NCBI RefSeq assembly: GCF_000422905.1
Contig: NZ_AUGY01000019.1
Coordinates: 40,353-104,352 of the forward strand
From: Paenibacillus alginolyticus DSM 5050 = NBRC 15375
GTDB lineage: Bacteria > Bacillota > Bacilli > Paenibacillales > NBRC-103111
Length of the DNA: 64,000 bases
Direction of reading: 5' to 3'
Shown: positions 46,932 to 55,181 of the stretch, one piece after another
Position numbering within the stretch: position 1 is the stretch's first letter
How the letters are laid out: each line of letters opens with the position of its first letter
The notes under the pieces: generated by a model
What the model saw: the letters and a program-made list of their open reading frames with translations, nothing else
The model's database searches: none
What the model was told of the DNA's origin: nothing
Position numbers and translations under genes: made by a program

Positions 46932-47285
46932 ATGATCTATGTGACCATAGAGCGTCTTGCACCGGATTCACCTCAGATCTCATCTTTTGTAGTGGAAGGC
47001 CATGCTGAATATGACGTACCTGGCAAAGACCTGGTCTGCGCTGCAGTATCAGCGGTAACGTTTGGTACTTATAATTCGATTGAATCGCTGACGGGCGTGA
47101 TTCCCATTCACGAGATGGAACGAGGCTTGATGGATGTTACAATTCCAGAGAGTACACGATCTGTTCCGGAGACATGGAATAAGGTCCAATTGATTCTAGA
47201 ATCGATGGTCGTCATGCTACAAACCATTGCAGACAATTACGGTGACTATATAACGATTGAAACAATCTATCACAAAGGAGGATAA
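46932..47285 (+). CDS. prp: Ribosomal-processing cysteine protease Prp
   Basis: Prp (YsxB) removes the N-terminal extension of L27, an essential step in Firmicutes. The catalytic His is in [13 protein letters not shown] and the Cys in [13 protein letters not shown]. The length is 117 residues. It lies between rplU and rpmA as always, with only 4 nt to the rpmA start. The substrate site is present in the adjacent rpmA product. Confidence 0.95.
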   Translation: MIYVTIERLAPDSPQISSFVVEGHAEYDVPGKDLVCAAVSAVTFGTYNSIESLTGVIPIHEMERGLMDVTIPESTRSVPETWNKVQLILESMVVMLQTIADNYGDYITIETIYHKGG

Positions 47286-47289
47286 CACC

Positions 47290-47601
47290 ATGTTGAAATT
47301 GGATCTCCAGTTTTTCGCTTCCAAAAAAGGGGTGGGTTCCACAAAGAACGGACGTGACTCACACTCTAAGCGCCTTGGCGCTAAACGTGCTGACGGTCAA
47401 ACCGTTACTGCTGGAAGCATTCTCTACCGCCAACGCGGTACGAAAATTCACCCAGGAACGAACGTAGGCATCGGTTCGGATGATACACTTTTCGCCTTAG
47501 TACAAGGCGTAGTGAAATTCGAGCGTTGGGGTCGCGATCGCAAAAAAGTGAGCGTATACCCAGTTGATGTAGCTCCTGTGGCTGCAGCTTTAGAAGCGTA
47601 A
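47290..47601 (+). CDS. rpmA: 50S ribosomal protein L27 (with Prp-cleaved extension)
   Basis: L27, 103 residues, with the Firmicute N-terminal extension [10 protein letters not shown] directly before [20 protein letters not shown]. Prp cuts after the FF/FA region so that the mature N-terminus can reach the peptidyl-transferase centre. ATG 47290 follows AAAGGAGG. Confidence 0.98.
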   Translation: MLKLDLQFFASKKGVGSTKNGRDSHSKRLGAKRADGQTVTAGSILYRQRGTKIHPGTNVGIGSDDTLFALVQGVVKFERWGRDRKKVSVYPVDVAPVAAALEA

Positions 47602-47605
47602 TGTG

Positions 47606-47644
47606 AATCCCTGGCGAGCGATAAGCCCGCCCAGGGATTTTTTT
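47606..47644 (+). terminator. Terminator after rpmA
   Basis: AATCCCTGGCG...CGCCCAGGGATT followed by T7. Confidence 0.9.
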
Positions 47645-47659
47645 CTAATTCGAAACAAA

Positions 47660-47740
47660 CCTAATATAGGGATCTTTGGTTGTAAACCAAAGTCTCACAT
47701 CTATAATATAGGGATCTTTTGTTGGAGACCAAAGTCTCTC
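47660..47740 (-). repeat. Two family 1 palindromic repeats between rpmA and spo0B, reverse orientation
   Basis: Copies at 47660-47698 (stem CTTTGGTT-GTA-AACCAAAG) and 47703-47740 (CTTTTGTT/AGACCAAAG, imperfect). Read on the minus strand, each has the same order as at lon: GAGAG or GTGAG, stem, GATCCCTATATTA. The stem sequence differs from other loci but remains self-complementary in the first copy. Confidence 0.85.
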
Positions 47741-47866
47741 ATCTAATAAACGCGGTCACTCATCTCGAATGGCAGAGGTTTTCTCATTTGTTTGGTGAAG
47801 TTTGCTAGTACATCATGATATACTGGATGAACGGTTACAAAGCAGGGAGAACGGAGCGAACGGGGA

Positions 47867-48622
47867 ATGAAACGAGCGGGCAGTACGCAAGTTTATTTAT
47901 TAGCACTTGTGCTCATAGGATTGACGGGAATGATGTTTGTGGAACCCTGGATTGTCAGGGGGGCATTACTACTGATCATTGTCTTTTGCGGTTATACCGC
48001 CTTCAAGTTGGAAGCGAGTAGATTGGAAGAGAAATGGAGCCAAGAGCTCCGTCAACAGGAACAAAAGGCTCAACAGCAGTTAATTCAGGTCATAAATCGT
48101 TTGCGTCATGATTGGATGAACGATACCCAAATTTTATTTGGTTATATTCAGTTGAAGAAGTTTGATAATTTACAGCCTTATATGGAAAAAATAAAAATGA
48201 CTATGCAGCAGGAAAGTAATCTCTCCAAGTTAGGTATTCCATCGTTAATTGCTTTCTTGTTGTTGTTTCGCGTCCAGTCGAAATCACTTGAGCTGGAAGT
48301 TGAATTAGATCAAGAAATCAATCTTGGACAACTCCCTCTGCATGACGGCCTCATCGAAAGATTGGTACGTCAAACCGTGGAATGCGTTCAAGAGCATGCT
48401 GCGGCAAGCTATGGTGAAAGTGGTACACTTAGCCTGGAATTTGATGTTCAAGAAGATGGCTTACTGCTTGATTTTGTATATCAAGGCCCCTATAACAGGG
48501 AGCAACTTGAAAAAGCTTTGAAAGAAACCCTGCTTTCGAGAGCGAATTCTTATTCACTAGAGCAGAGTGAATGGCAAGAGGAAGAAGCGGTCATCACATT
48601 GCGGTTGCCGTTTCGTACATAA
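47867..48622 (+). CDS. spo0B: Sporulation phosphotransferase Spo0B, membrane-anchored form
   Basis: Spo0B passes phosphate from Spo0F to Spo0A in the sporulation phosphorelay. The phospho-acceptor His is in INRLRHDWMNDTQILFGYIQ, matching the SPOB_a helix, and the C-terminal part is a degenerate HATPase-like domain. Two hydrophobic helices precede it (residues ~9-27 and 33-47), so the protein is 251 residues instead of the 192 of soluble B. subtilis Spo0B. The position before obgE is conserved. ATG 47867 is preceded by GGGGA, a weak SD. Family 1 repeats flank the gene on both sides. Confidence 0.9.
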   Translation: MKRAGSTQVYLLALVLIGLTGMMFVEPWIVRGALLLIIVFCGYTAFKLEASRLEEKWSQELRQQEQKAQQQLIQVINRLRHDWMNDTQILFGYIQLKKFDNLQPYMEKIKMTMQQESNLSKLGIPSLIAFLLLFRVQSKSLELEVELDQEINLGQLPLHDGLIERLVRQTVECVQEHAAASYGESGTLSLEFDVQEDGLLLDFVYQGPYNREQLEKALKETLLSRANSYSLEQSEWQEEEAVITLRLPFRT

Positions 48623-48659
48623 TAAAGGGATCTTTGGCCCAAGACCAAAGCCTCTCCTT
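48621..48659 (-). repeat. Family 1 palindromic repeat between spo0B and obgE, reverse orientation
   Basis: TAATAAAGGGATCTTTGG...CCAAAGCCTCTCCTT. The outer stem CTTTGG/CCAAAG is kept with a 7-nt loop. It overlaps the spo0B stop and lies 15 nt before the obgE start, on the strand opposite to the genes. Confidence 0.8.
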
Positions 48660-48674
48660 AGTTGAGGTGTAGAA

Positions 48675-49976
48675 ATGTTTGTTGATAAAGCGAAGATATT
48701 TGTTAGAGGTGGCGACGGTGGCGACGGTTTAGTTGCTTTCCGCCGTGAGAAATATGTACCAGAGGGTGGACCTGCAGGTGGCGACGGAGGAAATGGCGGC
48801 GACGTTATATTCCGTGTAGACGAGGGTCTTCGTACACTGATGGATTTCCGCTATCAGAAGCACTTTAAAGCGGAGCGCGGCGAGAAAGGCCGTAACAAGT
48901 CGATGCACGGCGCTAATGCGGAAGATATGATTGTACGCATCCCTCCAGGCACAACCATCATCGATGATGACACTGGGGAGGTTATTGCCGACTTGACGCG
49001 TCATGGTCAAGAGGTTGTCGTGGCCAAAGGCGGCCGAGGCGGCCGAGGCAACACACGCTTCGCTACAGCACGAGTAACGGCGCCAGAAATTGCTGAGAAC
49101 GGCGAAGAAGGTGTGGAGCGTTGGGTTGTGCTGGAGATGAAGGTCATGGCCGACGTCGGCTTAGTGGGCTTCCCAAGCGTTGGGAAATCCACGCTATTGT
49201 CGGTTGTCTCTGCCGCAAAACCGAAAATTGCGGCGTATCACTTTACAACCCTCACCCCGAACCTTGGGGTTGTGGATGTTGGCGATGGACGCAGCTTCGT
49301 CATGGCGGACCTTCCCGGTCTTATTGAAGGGGCCCACGAGGGCGTGGGGCTCGGTCATGAGTTCTTGCGTCACGTAGAACGGACGCGAGTAATTGTGCAT
49401 GTCGTGGACATGTCTGCTGCAGACGGCCGCGATCCTTACGAGGATTTCCTCAAAATTAATGAGGAAATTAAGCTCTATAATGCTAAGCTGGAGCAGCGTC
49501 CGCAAATTGTTGTTGCCAACAAGATGGACATGCCGGAATCAGAGGACAATCTGGCTTTGTTCAAAGAGCAGATGGCGGCGGATGGCAAAGAGTTCGAGAT
49601 CTATCCGATCTCAGCTTTGACACGAGGCGGTGTGCAGGAGCTTCTCTACAAGATCTCGGACATTGTGGAAAGTATCCCGAATGCTCCTGAAGTAGAAGGT
49701 GTAGCTGATAAAGAAGAGCGTAAAGTGTATCGCTTCGAGAAGCGCGAGGAGAATGATTACACGATTCGTCGAGAGAACGATGTATTCATTGTCGAAAGTC
49801 CTTCCATTGAGAAGTTGATCAAACGAACAAATTTCAGCACGCAGGACGGCATCGCTCGTTTTGCTCGTATTTTACGTAATATAGGAATCGATGACGAATT
49901 GCGTAAACGTGGAGCTGTCCATGGACAGACGATCCAAATTGGTGATTTTGACTTCGAATTTGATGAGAAGCATTAG
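48675..49976 (+). CDS. obgE: GTPase ObgE/CgtA
   Basis: Essential GTPase in 50S assembly and stress signalling. The N-terminal glycine-rich Obg fold ([33 protein letters not shown]) is followed by the G domain: G1 [10 protein letters not shown]3 [21 protein letters not shown]4 NKMD. A C-terminal OCT domain ends at about residue 430. The length is 433 residues. ATG 48675 follows GAGGTG. In B. subtilis spo0B-obg are also adjacent. Confidence 0.97.
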   Translation: MFVDKAKIFVRGGDGGDGLVAFRREKYVPEGGPAGGDGGNGGDVIFRVDEGLRTLMDFRYQKHFKAERGEKGRNKSMHGANAEDMIVRIPPGTTIIDDDTGEVIADLTRHGQEVVVAKGGRGGRGNTRFATARVTAPEIAENGEEGVERWVVLEMKVMADVGLVGFPSVGKSTLLSVVSAAKPKIAAYHFTTLTPNLGVVDVGDGRSFVMADLPGLIEGAHEGVGLGHEFLRHVERTRVIVHVVDMSAADGRDPYEDFLKINEEIKLYNAKLEQRPQIVVANKMDMPESEDNLALFKEQMAADGKEFEIYPISALTRGGVQELLYKISDIVESIPNAPEVEGVADKEERKVYRFEKREENDYTIRRENDVFIVESPSIEKLIKRTNFSTQDGIARFARILRNIGIDDELRKRGAVHGQTIQIGDFDFEFDEKH

Positions 49977-49985
49977 AATAATGGA

Positions 49986-50015
49986 AACACTTATCCAATG
50001 GATGAGTGTTTTTTT
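49986..50015 (+). terminator. Terminator after obgE
   Basis: AACACTTATCC-AAT-GGATGAGTGTT followed by T7. Confidence 0.9.
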
Positions 50016-50019
50016 GTGT

Positions 50020-50405
50020 TTAAGAAGTTAGATTTTTTTGGGTTAGGTGATATGTTCGAGCTTGCTCCTTGTTTAACATTAAGCTATGAATTTTGCTGAG
50101 ATAAGTTAGATTGAGGATAGTTATGTATTGATTCGGTAAGAGGCCATGTTTTTTGTATTTAGTTTTTCTGTATTTAGATTTCTGTTTTCTGCCTTTTGGA
50201 ATAAATGGGAATTTAACGCGGATTAGCTTGTCTAATGTTGCACAAAGTACAACAACACACGGATAAGCGAGTGCAAGATCAAGATCAAGAGAGCAAGAAC
50301 AACAGCAAAGCGCATACGTCACACACGTTGTAGCATTCATTACTCAAACCTTAATAAATGCTTTAACCGAAGGACGGCATTAGCCGTTCTTTTACATTTA
50401 AATAC
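50020..50405. other. AT-rich gene-free stretch, possibly degenerate
   Basis: No convincing gene. A 106-codon open frame on the minus strand (50020-50340) has an implausible composition (CCCSC run, simple K/R stretches) and no family resemblance. The stretch holds one copy of the 19-bp inverted repeat TGTTGCA-N5-TACAACA at 50236-50254, simple AAGATCAAGATCAAG repeats near 50274, and a small stem AACGGCATTAGCCGTT near 50376. It looks like decayed or repeat-derived DNA. Confidence 0.5.
50236..50254 (+). repeat. Family 3 19-bp inverted repeat
   Basis: TGTTGCA-CAAAG-TACAACA. Matches the copies at 63440, 63555 and 63606. Confidence 0.7.
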
Positions 50406-50412
50406 GAAATTA

Positions 50413-50429
50413 TGTCATAAAACTTGACA
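50413..50429 (+). promoter_or_regulatory. GlnR/TnrA-type box, site 1
   Basis: TGTCA-TAAAACT-TGACA fits the nitrogen-control consensus TGTNAN7TNACA exactly and overlaps the -35 box TTGACA of the promoter below. Confidence 0.75.
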
Positions 50430-50452
50430 CGTAAATAGAAAAAGATTACGAT
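50424..50452 (+). promoter_or_regulatory. Sigma-A promoter of the TrpD-like gene
   Basis: TTGACA (50424-50429), 17-bp spacer, TACGAT (50447-50452). Confidence 0.7.
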
Positions 50453-50474
50453 TTTACTGAATAACATAAATTTA

Positions 50475-50491
50475 TGTCATTTAATATAACA
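50475..50491 (+). promoter_or_regulatory. GlnR/TnrA-type box, site 2
   Basis: TGTCA-TTTAATA-TAACA also fits TGTNAN7TNACA exactly. It lies just downstream of the expected transcription start, 62 bp from site 1 (about six helical turns). Confidence 0.75.
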
Positions 50492-50530
50492 TAATAAGTC
50501 GTGTGGATATAGGAGAAAGGAGGAATTTTG

Positions 50531-51604
50531 ATGAAAAGATGGATTCAAGCGATGGGAACAGGTATGCAAGGCTCACGTGATTTATCTTATGAGGAAGCTG
50601 TAGAAGCAGCACATGAGATGGCCAGAGGAGATTCAACAGACGCTCAATGCGCAGCTTTCTTAATGGCCCTATGTATGAAAGGGGAAGCTGACGAAGAGCT
50701 GATGGCATTCATTGATGTTTTCCGCAGCTACTCTTTGAATTTCCATGCTTTTGCAGATTCACTCAATTGTGCGGGACCGACAGAAGGCCGGCAATATTTT
50801 CCTATCACACTGCCAGTTAGCCTCCTGCTTGCTTCAGTGGGTTTCTCCCAGGTGCTAATTGGAGGTGATTCACTTCCGCCGAGACAGGGGACCGCAATGA
50901 AAGAACTGCTGGAAAGCTTCGGTGTTGCGATAGATTTGTCAGTGAAAGCATGGGAAACGATGTTGTTTCACCTGCATATTGGATTTCTTCACACAGATCA
51001 GCTTTGTCCGCCGCTAGGGAAGCTTAAACAGATTCGCGAGCAGTTAGGATTGCGAACGATGATGAATACCGTTGAGAAAGTCATAAATCCCGTACGTTCA
51101 TTGAATATGATTATAGGCGTCAATCAGCGGAAAGCGATGGAATCTCTGATTCCCATATCCATCCGATCAGGTTTTCAAAATGTGTATATTGTCAACGGGA
51201 TTGAAGGATCCGAGGATCTGCCGATCTACCAGAACCGTACAATAAGGATCGTAACCCCCTGGGGAGATGAGTCGCGAGTGGTTGAACCGCAGAAATTTGG
51301 TTTTATGAGTGAGCCTCTGCAGCCTTTAAGCAAAGATGATCAGGTTACCATGGTGCGGCGTATCATTGCTGGAGAAGATTCAGAGGAATTGAAGCGGGAA
51401 CGTGATCATGTCATTTTTAATACGGGACTTCGATTGATGTGGTTTGATAAAGTGGGGAGTTATGAAGAAGGCTTTCAACTAGCGGAATCGTTGCTGCAAA
51501 GGAAAGAAGCCCACAAAGTCATGCAGCGATGGGTGGATCAGAGTCATCACTTTACACTCCAAGATCATCCGAAAATCCGAGATTCATCCGCCAAAATTGG
51601 ATAA
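50531..51604 (+). CDS. TrpD-like (anthranilate phosphoribosyltransferase family) protein, probably divergent
   Basis: A 357-residue protein with the glycosyltransferase family 3 layout: helical N-terminal domain with LSYEEAVEAAHEMARGDSTDAQCAAFLMAL (in parts) and an alpha/beta domain with GVNQRKAMESLIPI and VYIVNGIEGSEDLP, equivalent to the TrpD GVxxPxxxxxxA and VVHGxDGLDE regions. The PRPP-binding motif GTGGD is replaced by NCAGPTEG, and the usual KHGNR loop by GGDSLPPRQGT. It is therefore unlikely to be the tryptophan-pathway enzyme and resembles TrpD2/YbiB-type proteins of unclear role. ATG 50531 is 7 nt after AAAGGAGG. No trp genes are near. Two GlnR/TnrA-type boxes suggest nitrogen control. 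Confidence 0.82.
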   Translation: MKRWIQAMGTGMQGSRDLSYEEAVEAAHEMARGDSTDAQCAAFLMALCMKGEADEELMAFIDVFRSYSLNFHAFADSLNCAGPTEGRQYFPITLPVSLLLASVGFSQVLIGGDSLPPRQGTAMKELLESFGVAIDLSVKAWETMLFHLHIGFLHTDQLCPPLGKLKQIREQLGLRTMMNTVEKVINPVRSLNMIIGVNQRKAMESLIPISIRSGFQNVYIVNGIEGSEDLPIYQNRTIRIVTPWGDESRVVEPQKFGFMSEPLQPLSKDDQVTMVRRIIAGEDSEELKRERDHVIFNTGLRLMWFDKVGSYEEGFQLAESLLQRKEAHKVMQRWVDQSHHFTLQDHPKIRDSSAKIG

Positions 51605-51655
51605 AAGTCTTTCCTCTGTGCTGTAGGGTATTCAGCTAAAGGAAGGCTTTTTTTA
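51605..51655 (+). terminator. Terminator after the TrpD-like gene
   Basis: AAGTCTTTCCT...AAGGAAGGCTTT with G-U pairing and T7. Confidence 0.75.
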
Positions 51656-51734
51656 TTTCCATAAACTAGAATGATTAGGGGTGTAACGCCAATTAATTGT
51701 GCTTGTACCCACCGAAAGGAGGTCTATTTTACGA

Positions 51735-51776
51735 ATGGATATGAAAGACGACGGCTTTCGAAGCCTAGTAGACTGA
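51735..51776 (+). CDS. Possible 13-residue leader peptide upstream of the NlpC/P60 gene
   Basis: A perfect SD AAAGGAGGT (51715-51723) is followed 11 nt later by ATG 51735 and a 13-codon frame (MDMKDDGFRSLVD) ending in TGA. The frame spans a small hairpin GGCTT-TCG-AAGCC. Flanking segments TCTATTTTACG and GACGAAATAGA are complementary, so translation here could change the fold of the leader. It could also be chance; the strong SD without another gene is the main argument. Confidence 0.35.
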   Translation: MDMKDDGFRSLVD

Positions 51777-51830
51777 CGAAATAGAAGCAGATGCTCGTTC
51801 TGGATCACAGAAGGCTAGGAGGCCAACATC

Positions 51831-52619
51831 ATGAAAAAACAACTACTGACTCTCGTACTTGTTCCAGCCCTTATCTTTGGCGCTGTGACAATTCCTTTAC
51901 CTAAAGAAGCATCGGCTGCATCGACAGGTCAAATTATTAAAAGTGTAAGTCTTCGTCAAAGTGCCGATGAGAATTCTACGCGTATCCGTTACTTGAAGGA
52001 AGGCGAGAAAGTGACCATCCTGTCCAAAGTGAACAGTTGGTGGTACAAAGTAAAAGCTTCAGACGGGCGTGAGGGTTACATAAGCACAAGCGCGCAATAC
52101 ATACAAGCATCGGGTGTTACTTCCCCTGGGGATTCCAACACGAATGGTGATTCCGGCAGTGGTTCAGGAGGTTCAACAAATGAAAGTGTTCAAAAAATCA
52201 TTGCTGCTGGTAAAAAGTATCTAGGCACGCCCTATGAGTATGGATCAAGTCGTGATAATACAAAAACCTTTGATTGCTCTGACTTTGTCCGACAAGCTTT
52301 CTTGGATGGCGTTGGAAAGAAGCTGCCAAGTGACTCTAGAAGCCAAGGGAGTTATGTGAAATCTCTCGGGCATGCCAAAACAAATTGGCACGATCTGAAG
52401 GCTGGCGATCTCATGTTCTTCATGTCTTACAAAGGGACAAGCCAATCAAATTACAGCGGGATTAATAAGTCTACTCAGACCATTACGCACGTGGCTATTT
52501 ACTTAGGAAATGGACAAATCTTATCGACATACTCCAACGACAGTGGCGGTGTTCGGATTGATTCCATTGAAAATCGCCATTGGGAGTATCGTTTCTTATT
52601 TGGAGGCAGTGCGTTATAA
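51831..52619 (+). CDS. SH3b- and NlpC/P60-domain wall hydrolase, secreted
   Basis: A 262-residue cell-wall endopeptidase. Signal peptide at ~1-27 ending SASA (KEASAAST). Bacterial SH3 domain at ~35-90 (VSLRQSADENSTRIRYLKEG, GREGYIS). Gly/Ser-rich linker, then NlpC/P60 at ~125-262 with the catalytic Cys in TFDCSDFVRQAF and the His in THVAIYLGNGQIL. It would cut gamma-D-Glu-diamino acid bonds. ATG 51831 follows TAGGAGG. Its ~170-nt upstream region is structured. Confidence 0.94.
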   Translation: MKKQLLTLVLVPALIFGAVTIPLPKEASAASTGQIIKSVSLRQSADENSTRIRYLKEGEKVTILSKVNSWWYKVKASDGREGYISTSAQYIQASGVTSPGDSNTNGDSGSGSGGSTNESVQKIIAAGKKYLGTPYEYGSSRDNTKTFDCSDFVRQAFLDGVGKKLPSDSRSQGSYVKSLGHAKTNWHDLKAGDLMFFMSYKGTSQSNYSGINKSTQTITHVAIYLGNGQILSTYSNDSGGVRIDSIENRHWEYRFLFGGSAL

Positions 52620-52626
52620 TAGTTGT

Positions 52627-52668
52627 AAAAAAGGCAGACATCGAGAAGTCGATATCTGCCTTTTTTTG
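52627..52668. terminator. Bidirectional terminator
   Basis: AAAAAAGGCAGACATCGA...TCGATATCTGCCTTTTTTT, shared by the convergent NlpC/P60 and Nudix genes. Confidence 0.92.
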
Positions 52669-52677
52669 CTATTCTTA

Positions 52678-53187
52678 TTAAGTCTGCAGGGGATCTACCA
52701 AGGGGTTCCAGTGAATCGTAGGTTCGCCTGTGTCCAGTTGAATTCCTGCAGAACCTACCCATGGATGCTCCGTAAGGCCTACGCTGAAATAATGTTCAAG
52801 CAAGCATCGAAAAATAAAAGGGATTGGGCGCTCCAGCACCTGATCTTTAGGAATCCAATGTAAATCCCCTTCGGGTGTGACGATTCGCGGGTTCACATCT
52901 GTCGTACCGATATAAAAAAATTGCTGGCGAACTTCTTGACCGTTCAATCGAAGTAAAACATACTGCATGCGCAGCCCTTGGATTTCATCATGCTCAATGC
53001 CAGTCTCCTCCCACACTTCGCGCAAACAGGCTGCCCGCGGGTTATTCAATTCACTTGGCTCCAGGTGACCGCCGATCGCAGCCCATAATCCTGGCGATAG
53101 CGAACGTGTTAAGGAGCGTTTCATCATTAGTAATTCGTTCTGGCTGTTCCACAGGAGAGCCGTAGACATCATGCGTAATGTAATCAT
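52678..53187 (-). CDS. Nudix hydrolase
   Basis: A 169-residue Nudix-family pyrophosphohydrolase. The Nudix box is intact: GGHLEPSELNNPRAACLREV, followed by WEETGI, fitting GX5EX7REUXEEXGU with a short insertion. The substrate cannot be told; family members hydrolyse nucleotide diphosphate derivatives. ATG at 53187 follows AAAGGGAT on the minus strand. It is monocistronic, divergent from pheB. Confidence 0.92.
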   Translation of the reverse strand: MITLRMMSTALLWNSQNELLMMKRSLTRSLSPGLWAAIGGHLEPSELNNPRAACLREVWEETGIEHDEIQGLRMQYVLLRLNGQEVRQQFFYIGTTDVNPRIVTPEGDLHWIPKDQVLERPIPFIFRCLLEHYFSVGLTEHPWVGSAGIQLDTGEPTIHWNPLVDPLQT

Positions 53188-53278
53188 GGAGGCGATCCCT
53201 TTCTAATCTAGTACTATCAGCTTATCATAGTGAAGTCAGGTGCTGCAAAAGATGAAAAATGAAGATGTGAATTGCCTA

Positions 53279-53307
53279 TTGCTTCAATCCGTGCGATTCG
53301 ATATAAT
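53279..53307 (+). promoter_or_regulatory. Sigma-A promoter of pheB-hom-thrB-pheA
   Basis: TTGCTT (53279-53284), 17-bp spacer, TATAAT (53302-53307). Confidence 0.75.
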
Positions 53308-53354
53308 GTCCTCTATAGAGACACATTGGTCTTTCCAGAGAGGACGGTGGTGAA

Positions 53355-53837
53355 GTGCCGGAAAGCAAAGATTTTTTACAAACGATCAAGCACGCCGGTC
53401 CTGAGAGGTACTACTTAGTCCGGGAAGATATATTGCCAGAAGGAGTACTCAAGACAGCTCAGGCTAAGGAGCTGCTTGCACGGGGTGAAGTGAAGACGAT
53501 TCACGATGCCGTTGAACAAGTTGGACTCAGCCGCAGCGCTTTCTATAAGTATAAGGATGGTATTCACCCTCTCAGCAAACTGGAACGAGAGCGCATTATC
53601 ACCATATCCATGGATTTGGAGCATCGGTCCGGGATTCTGTCTCGTGTGCTGGCTCTCATTGCTAATTTGGATGGGAATGTATTAACGATACATCAGACAA
53701 TTCCTCTGCAGGGTATGGCGAATGTCGTCATTTCAGTAGAGACCTCGTCGATGGGGGAAGAGATCCGTCAATTGATTAATCGACTTCAAGCGCAAGACGG
53801 GGTCAAACGTGCCATGGTCATCGGTCAGGGCAGTTAA
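53355..53837 (+). CDS. pheB: ACT-domain protein PheB
   Basis: A 160-residue protein: an N-terminal ~75-residue region with an HTH-like segment (KTIHDAVEQVGLSRSAFYKYKDG) and a C-terminal ACT domain (ITISMDLEHRSGILSRVLALI, LTIHQTIPLQGMANVVISVE). It belongs to the family next to pheA in B. subtilis (obg-pheB-pheA); the role is thought to be amino-acid-responsive regulation but is not firmly known. It starts at GTG 53355. First gene of an aromatic/threonine operon here, 30 nt before hom. Confidence 0.9.
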   Translation: MPESKDFLQTIKHAGPERYYLVREDILPEGVLKTAQAKELLARGEVKTIHDAVEQVGLSRSAFYKYKDGIHPLSKLERERIITISMDLEHRSGILSRVLALIANLDGNVLTIHQTIPLQGMANVVISVETSSMGEEIRQLINRLQAQDGVKRAMVIGQGS

Positions 53838-53867
53838 GATAGAAAAACAATTCAGGAGGTAACATTC

Positions 53868-55154
53868 ATGAAACCCATCAAGGTTGGTTTACTCGGATTA
53901 GGCACTGTAGGAACAGGCGTAGTCCGCATTATCGAAGGACATCAAGAGGATTTACAGCGTCAAACGGGCTCATCCATTGAAATTTCAAAAATTTTAGTAC
54001 AAGATAAATCAAAGCTTCGCAACATCTCCGTGGATGCAGATAAATTGACTGAACAAGTATGGGACGTTATTGGTGATAGTGAAATTGATATTGTCGTTGA
54101 AGTGATGGGCGGAGTTGCGGCAACCAAAGAGCATATACTAACTGCGCTAGGCAATGGCAAGCACATCGTTACGGCTAATAAGGATCTTATGGCGATGCAT
54201 GGTGCTGAAATCTTGGCAAAAGCAGCTGAACATGGCTGCGATGTATTCTACGAAGCTAGTGTTGCCGGCGGTATTCCGATCATTCGTGCACTCGTAGAGG
54301 GCTTCTCCTCTGACCGTATTACGAAGATTATGGGCATCGTGAACGGTACTACTAATTACATTTTGACTAAAATGAGTCAAGAAGGCGCTGCTTATGCCGA
54401 TGTTTTGAAAGAAGCACAGGAGCTTGGCTACGCAGAAGCAGACCCAACATCTGATGTTGAAGGGCTGGATGCAGCTCGTAAAATGACCATTTTATCCACA
54501 CTTGGCTTCCACGCCAATGTTGCTCTGAGTGATGTTGAAGCGAAAGGTATTTCGAAGGTATCCAAAGAGGATATTCTTTATGGTAAAAAATTAGGCTACG
54601 AAGTGAAGCTGCTAGGAATTGCTGAAAATCATGATGGCCATATCTCTGTGAGTGTACAACCTACTATGGTGAAAAACTCGCATCCGCTTGCTTCCGTGAA
54701 TGGTGTATTTAATGCTGTTTATGTAACGGGCGAAGCAGTAGGCGAAACGATGTTCTACGGTGCTGGAGCAGGCGAGCTGCCGACGGCAACTTCTGTCGTA
54801 GCAGATTTGGTTGCTGTTGTTCGCAACTTGAGGCTGGGCGTGAACGGACGTACGGTGCTGGCGCCTTACAAAGAAATGAAGCTGAAGACAGACGAACAGA
54901 TTGCTTCCAAAAACTTTATTCTTCTACACGTTGAAGATAAAGCGGGTGTACTTGCACAAATTACGCAAATTTTTGCTCAGCACGAAGTTAGTTTGGAGTC
55001 TGTGTTCCAGCACCCGAACCAGTCCAATCCGAAGGCTGAAATTATTATTATCACTCATGATGCGAACCAAGCCAGTATGAAAAATGTGCTGAGACAATTC
55101 GAATCCATGGATGTTATTCACGCCATCAAAAGCGTCTATCGCGTAGAAGGCTAA
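53868..55154 (+). CDS. hom: Homoserine dehydrogenase
   Basis: NAD(P)H-dependent reduction of aspartate semialdehyde to homoserine, the branch to Thr and Met. N-terminal GLLGLGTVGTGVVRI, ANKDLMAMHG, the family signature AEADPTSDVEGLDAARKMTIL (in parts) with the catalytic Lys/Asp, and a C-terminal ACT domain (LHVEDKAGVLAQITQIFAQHEVS, in parts) for feedback control. Length 428, ATG after AGGAGG. Confidence 0.97.
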   Translation: MKPIKVGLLGLGTVGTGVVRIIEGHQEDLQRQTGSSIEISKILVQDKSKLRNISVDADKLTEQVWDVIGDSEIDIVVEVMGGVAATKEHILTALGNGKHIVTANKDLMAMHGAEILAKAAEHGCDVFYEASVAGGIPIIRALVEGFSSDRITKIMGIVNGTTNYILTKMSQEGAAYADVLKEAQELGYAEADPTSDVEGLDAARKMTILSTLGFHANVALSDVEAKGISKVSKEDILYGKKLGYEVKLLGIAENHDGHISVSVQPTMVKNSHPLASVNGVFNAVYVTGEAVGETMFYGAGAGELPTATSVVADLVAVVRNLRLGVNGRTVLAPYKEMKLKTDEQIASKNFILLHVEDKAGVLAQITQIFAQHEVSLESVFQHPNQSNPKAEIIIITHDANQASMKNVLRQFESMDVIHAIKSVYRVEG

Positions 55155-55181
55155 ACTATTGAAAAGAGGCGCAATTTCGAA

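Noticed and set aside
50020..50340. 106-codon minus-strand frame
   Set aside because: Cysteine runs, simple basic stretches, no family resemblance and AT-rich drift. More likely decayed non-coding DNA.
51661..51830. c-di-AMP (ydaO) riboswitch before the NlpC/P60 gene
   Set aside because: The conserved GGGGACCCA-like and GGGTGAAT-like cores of that class are not visible, so I report only an unassigned structured leader.
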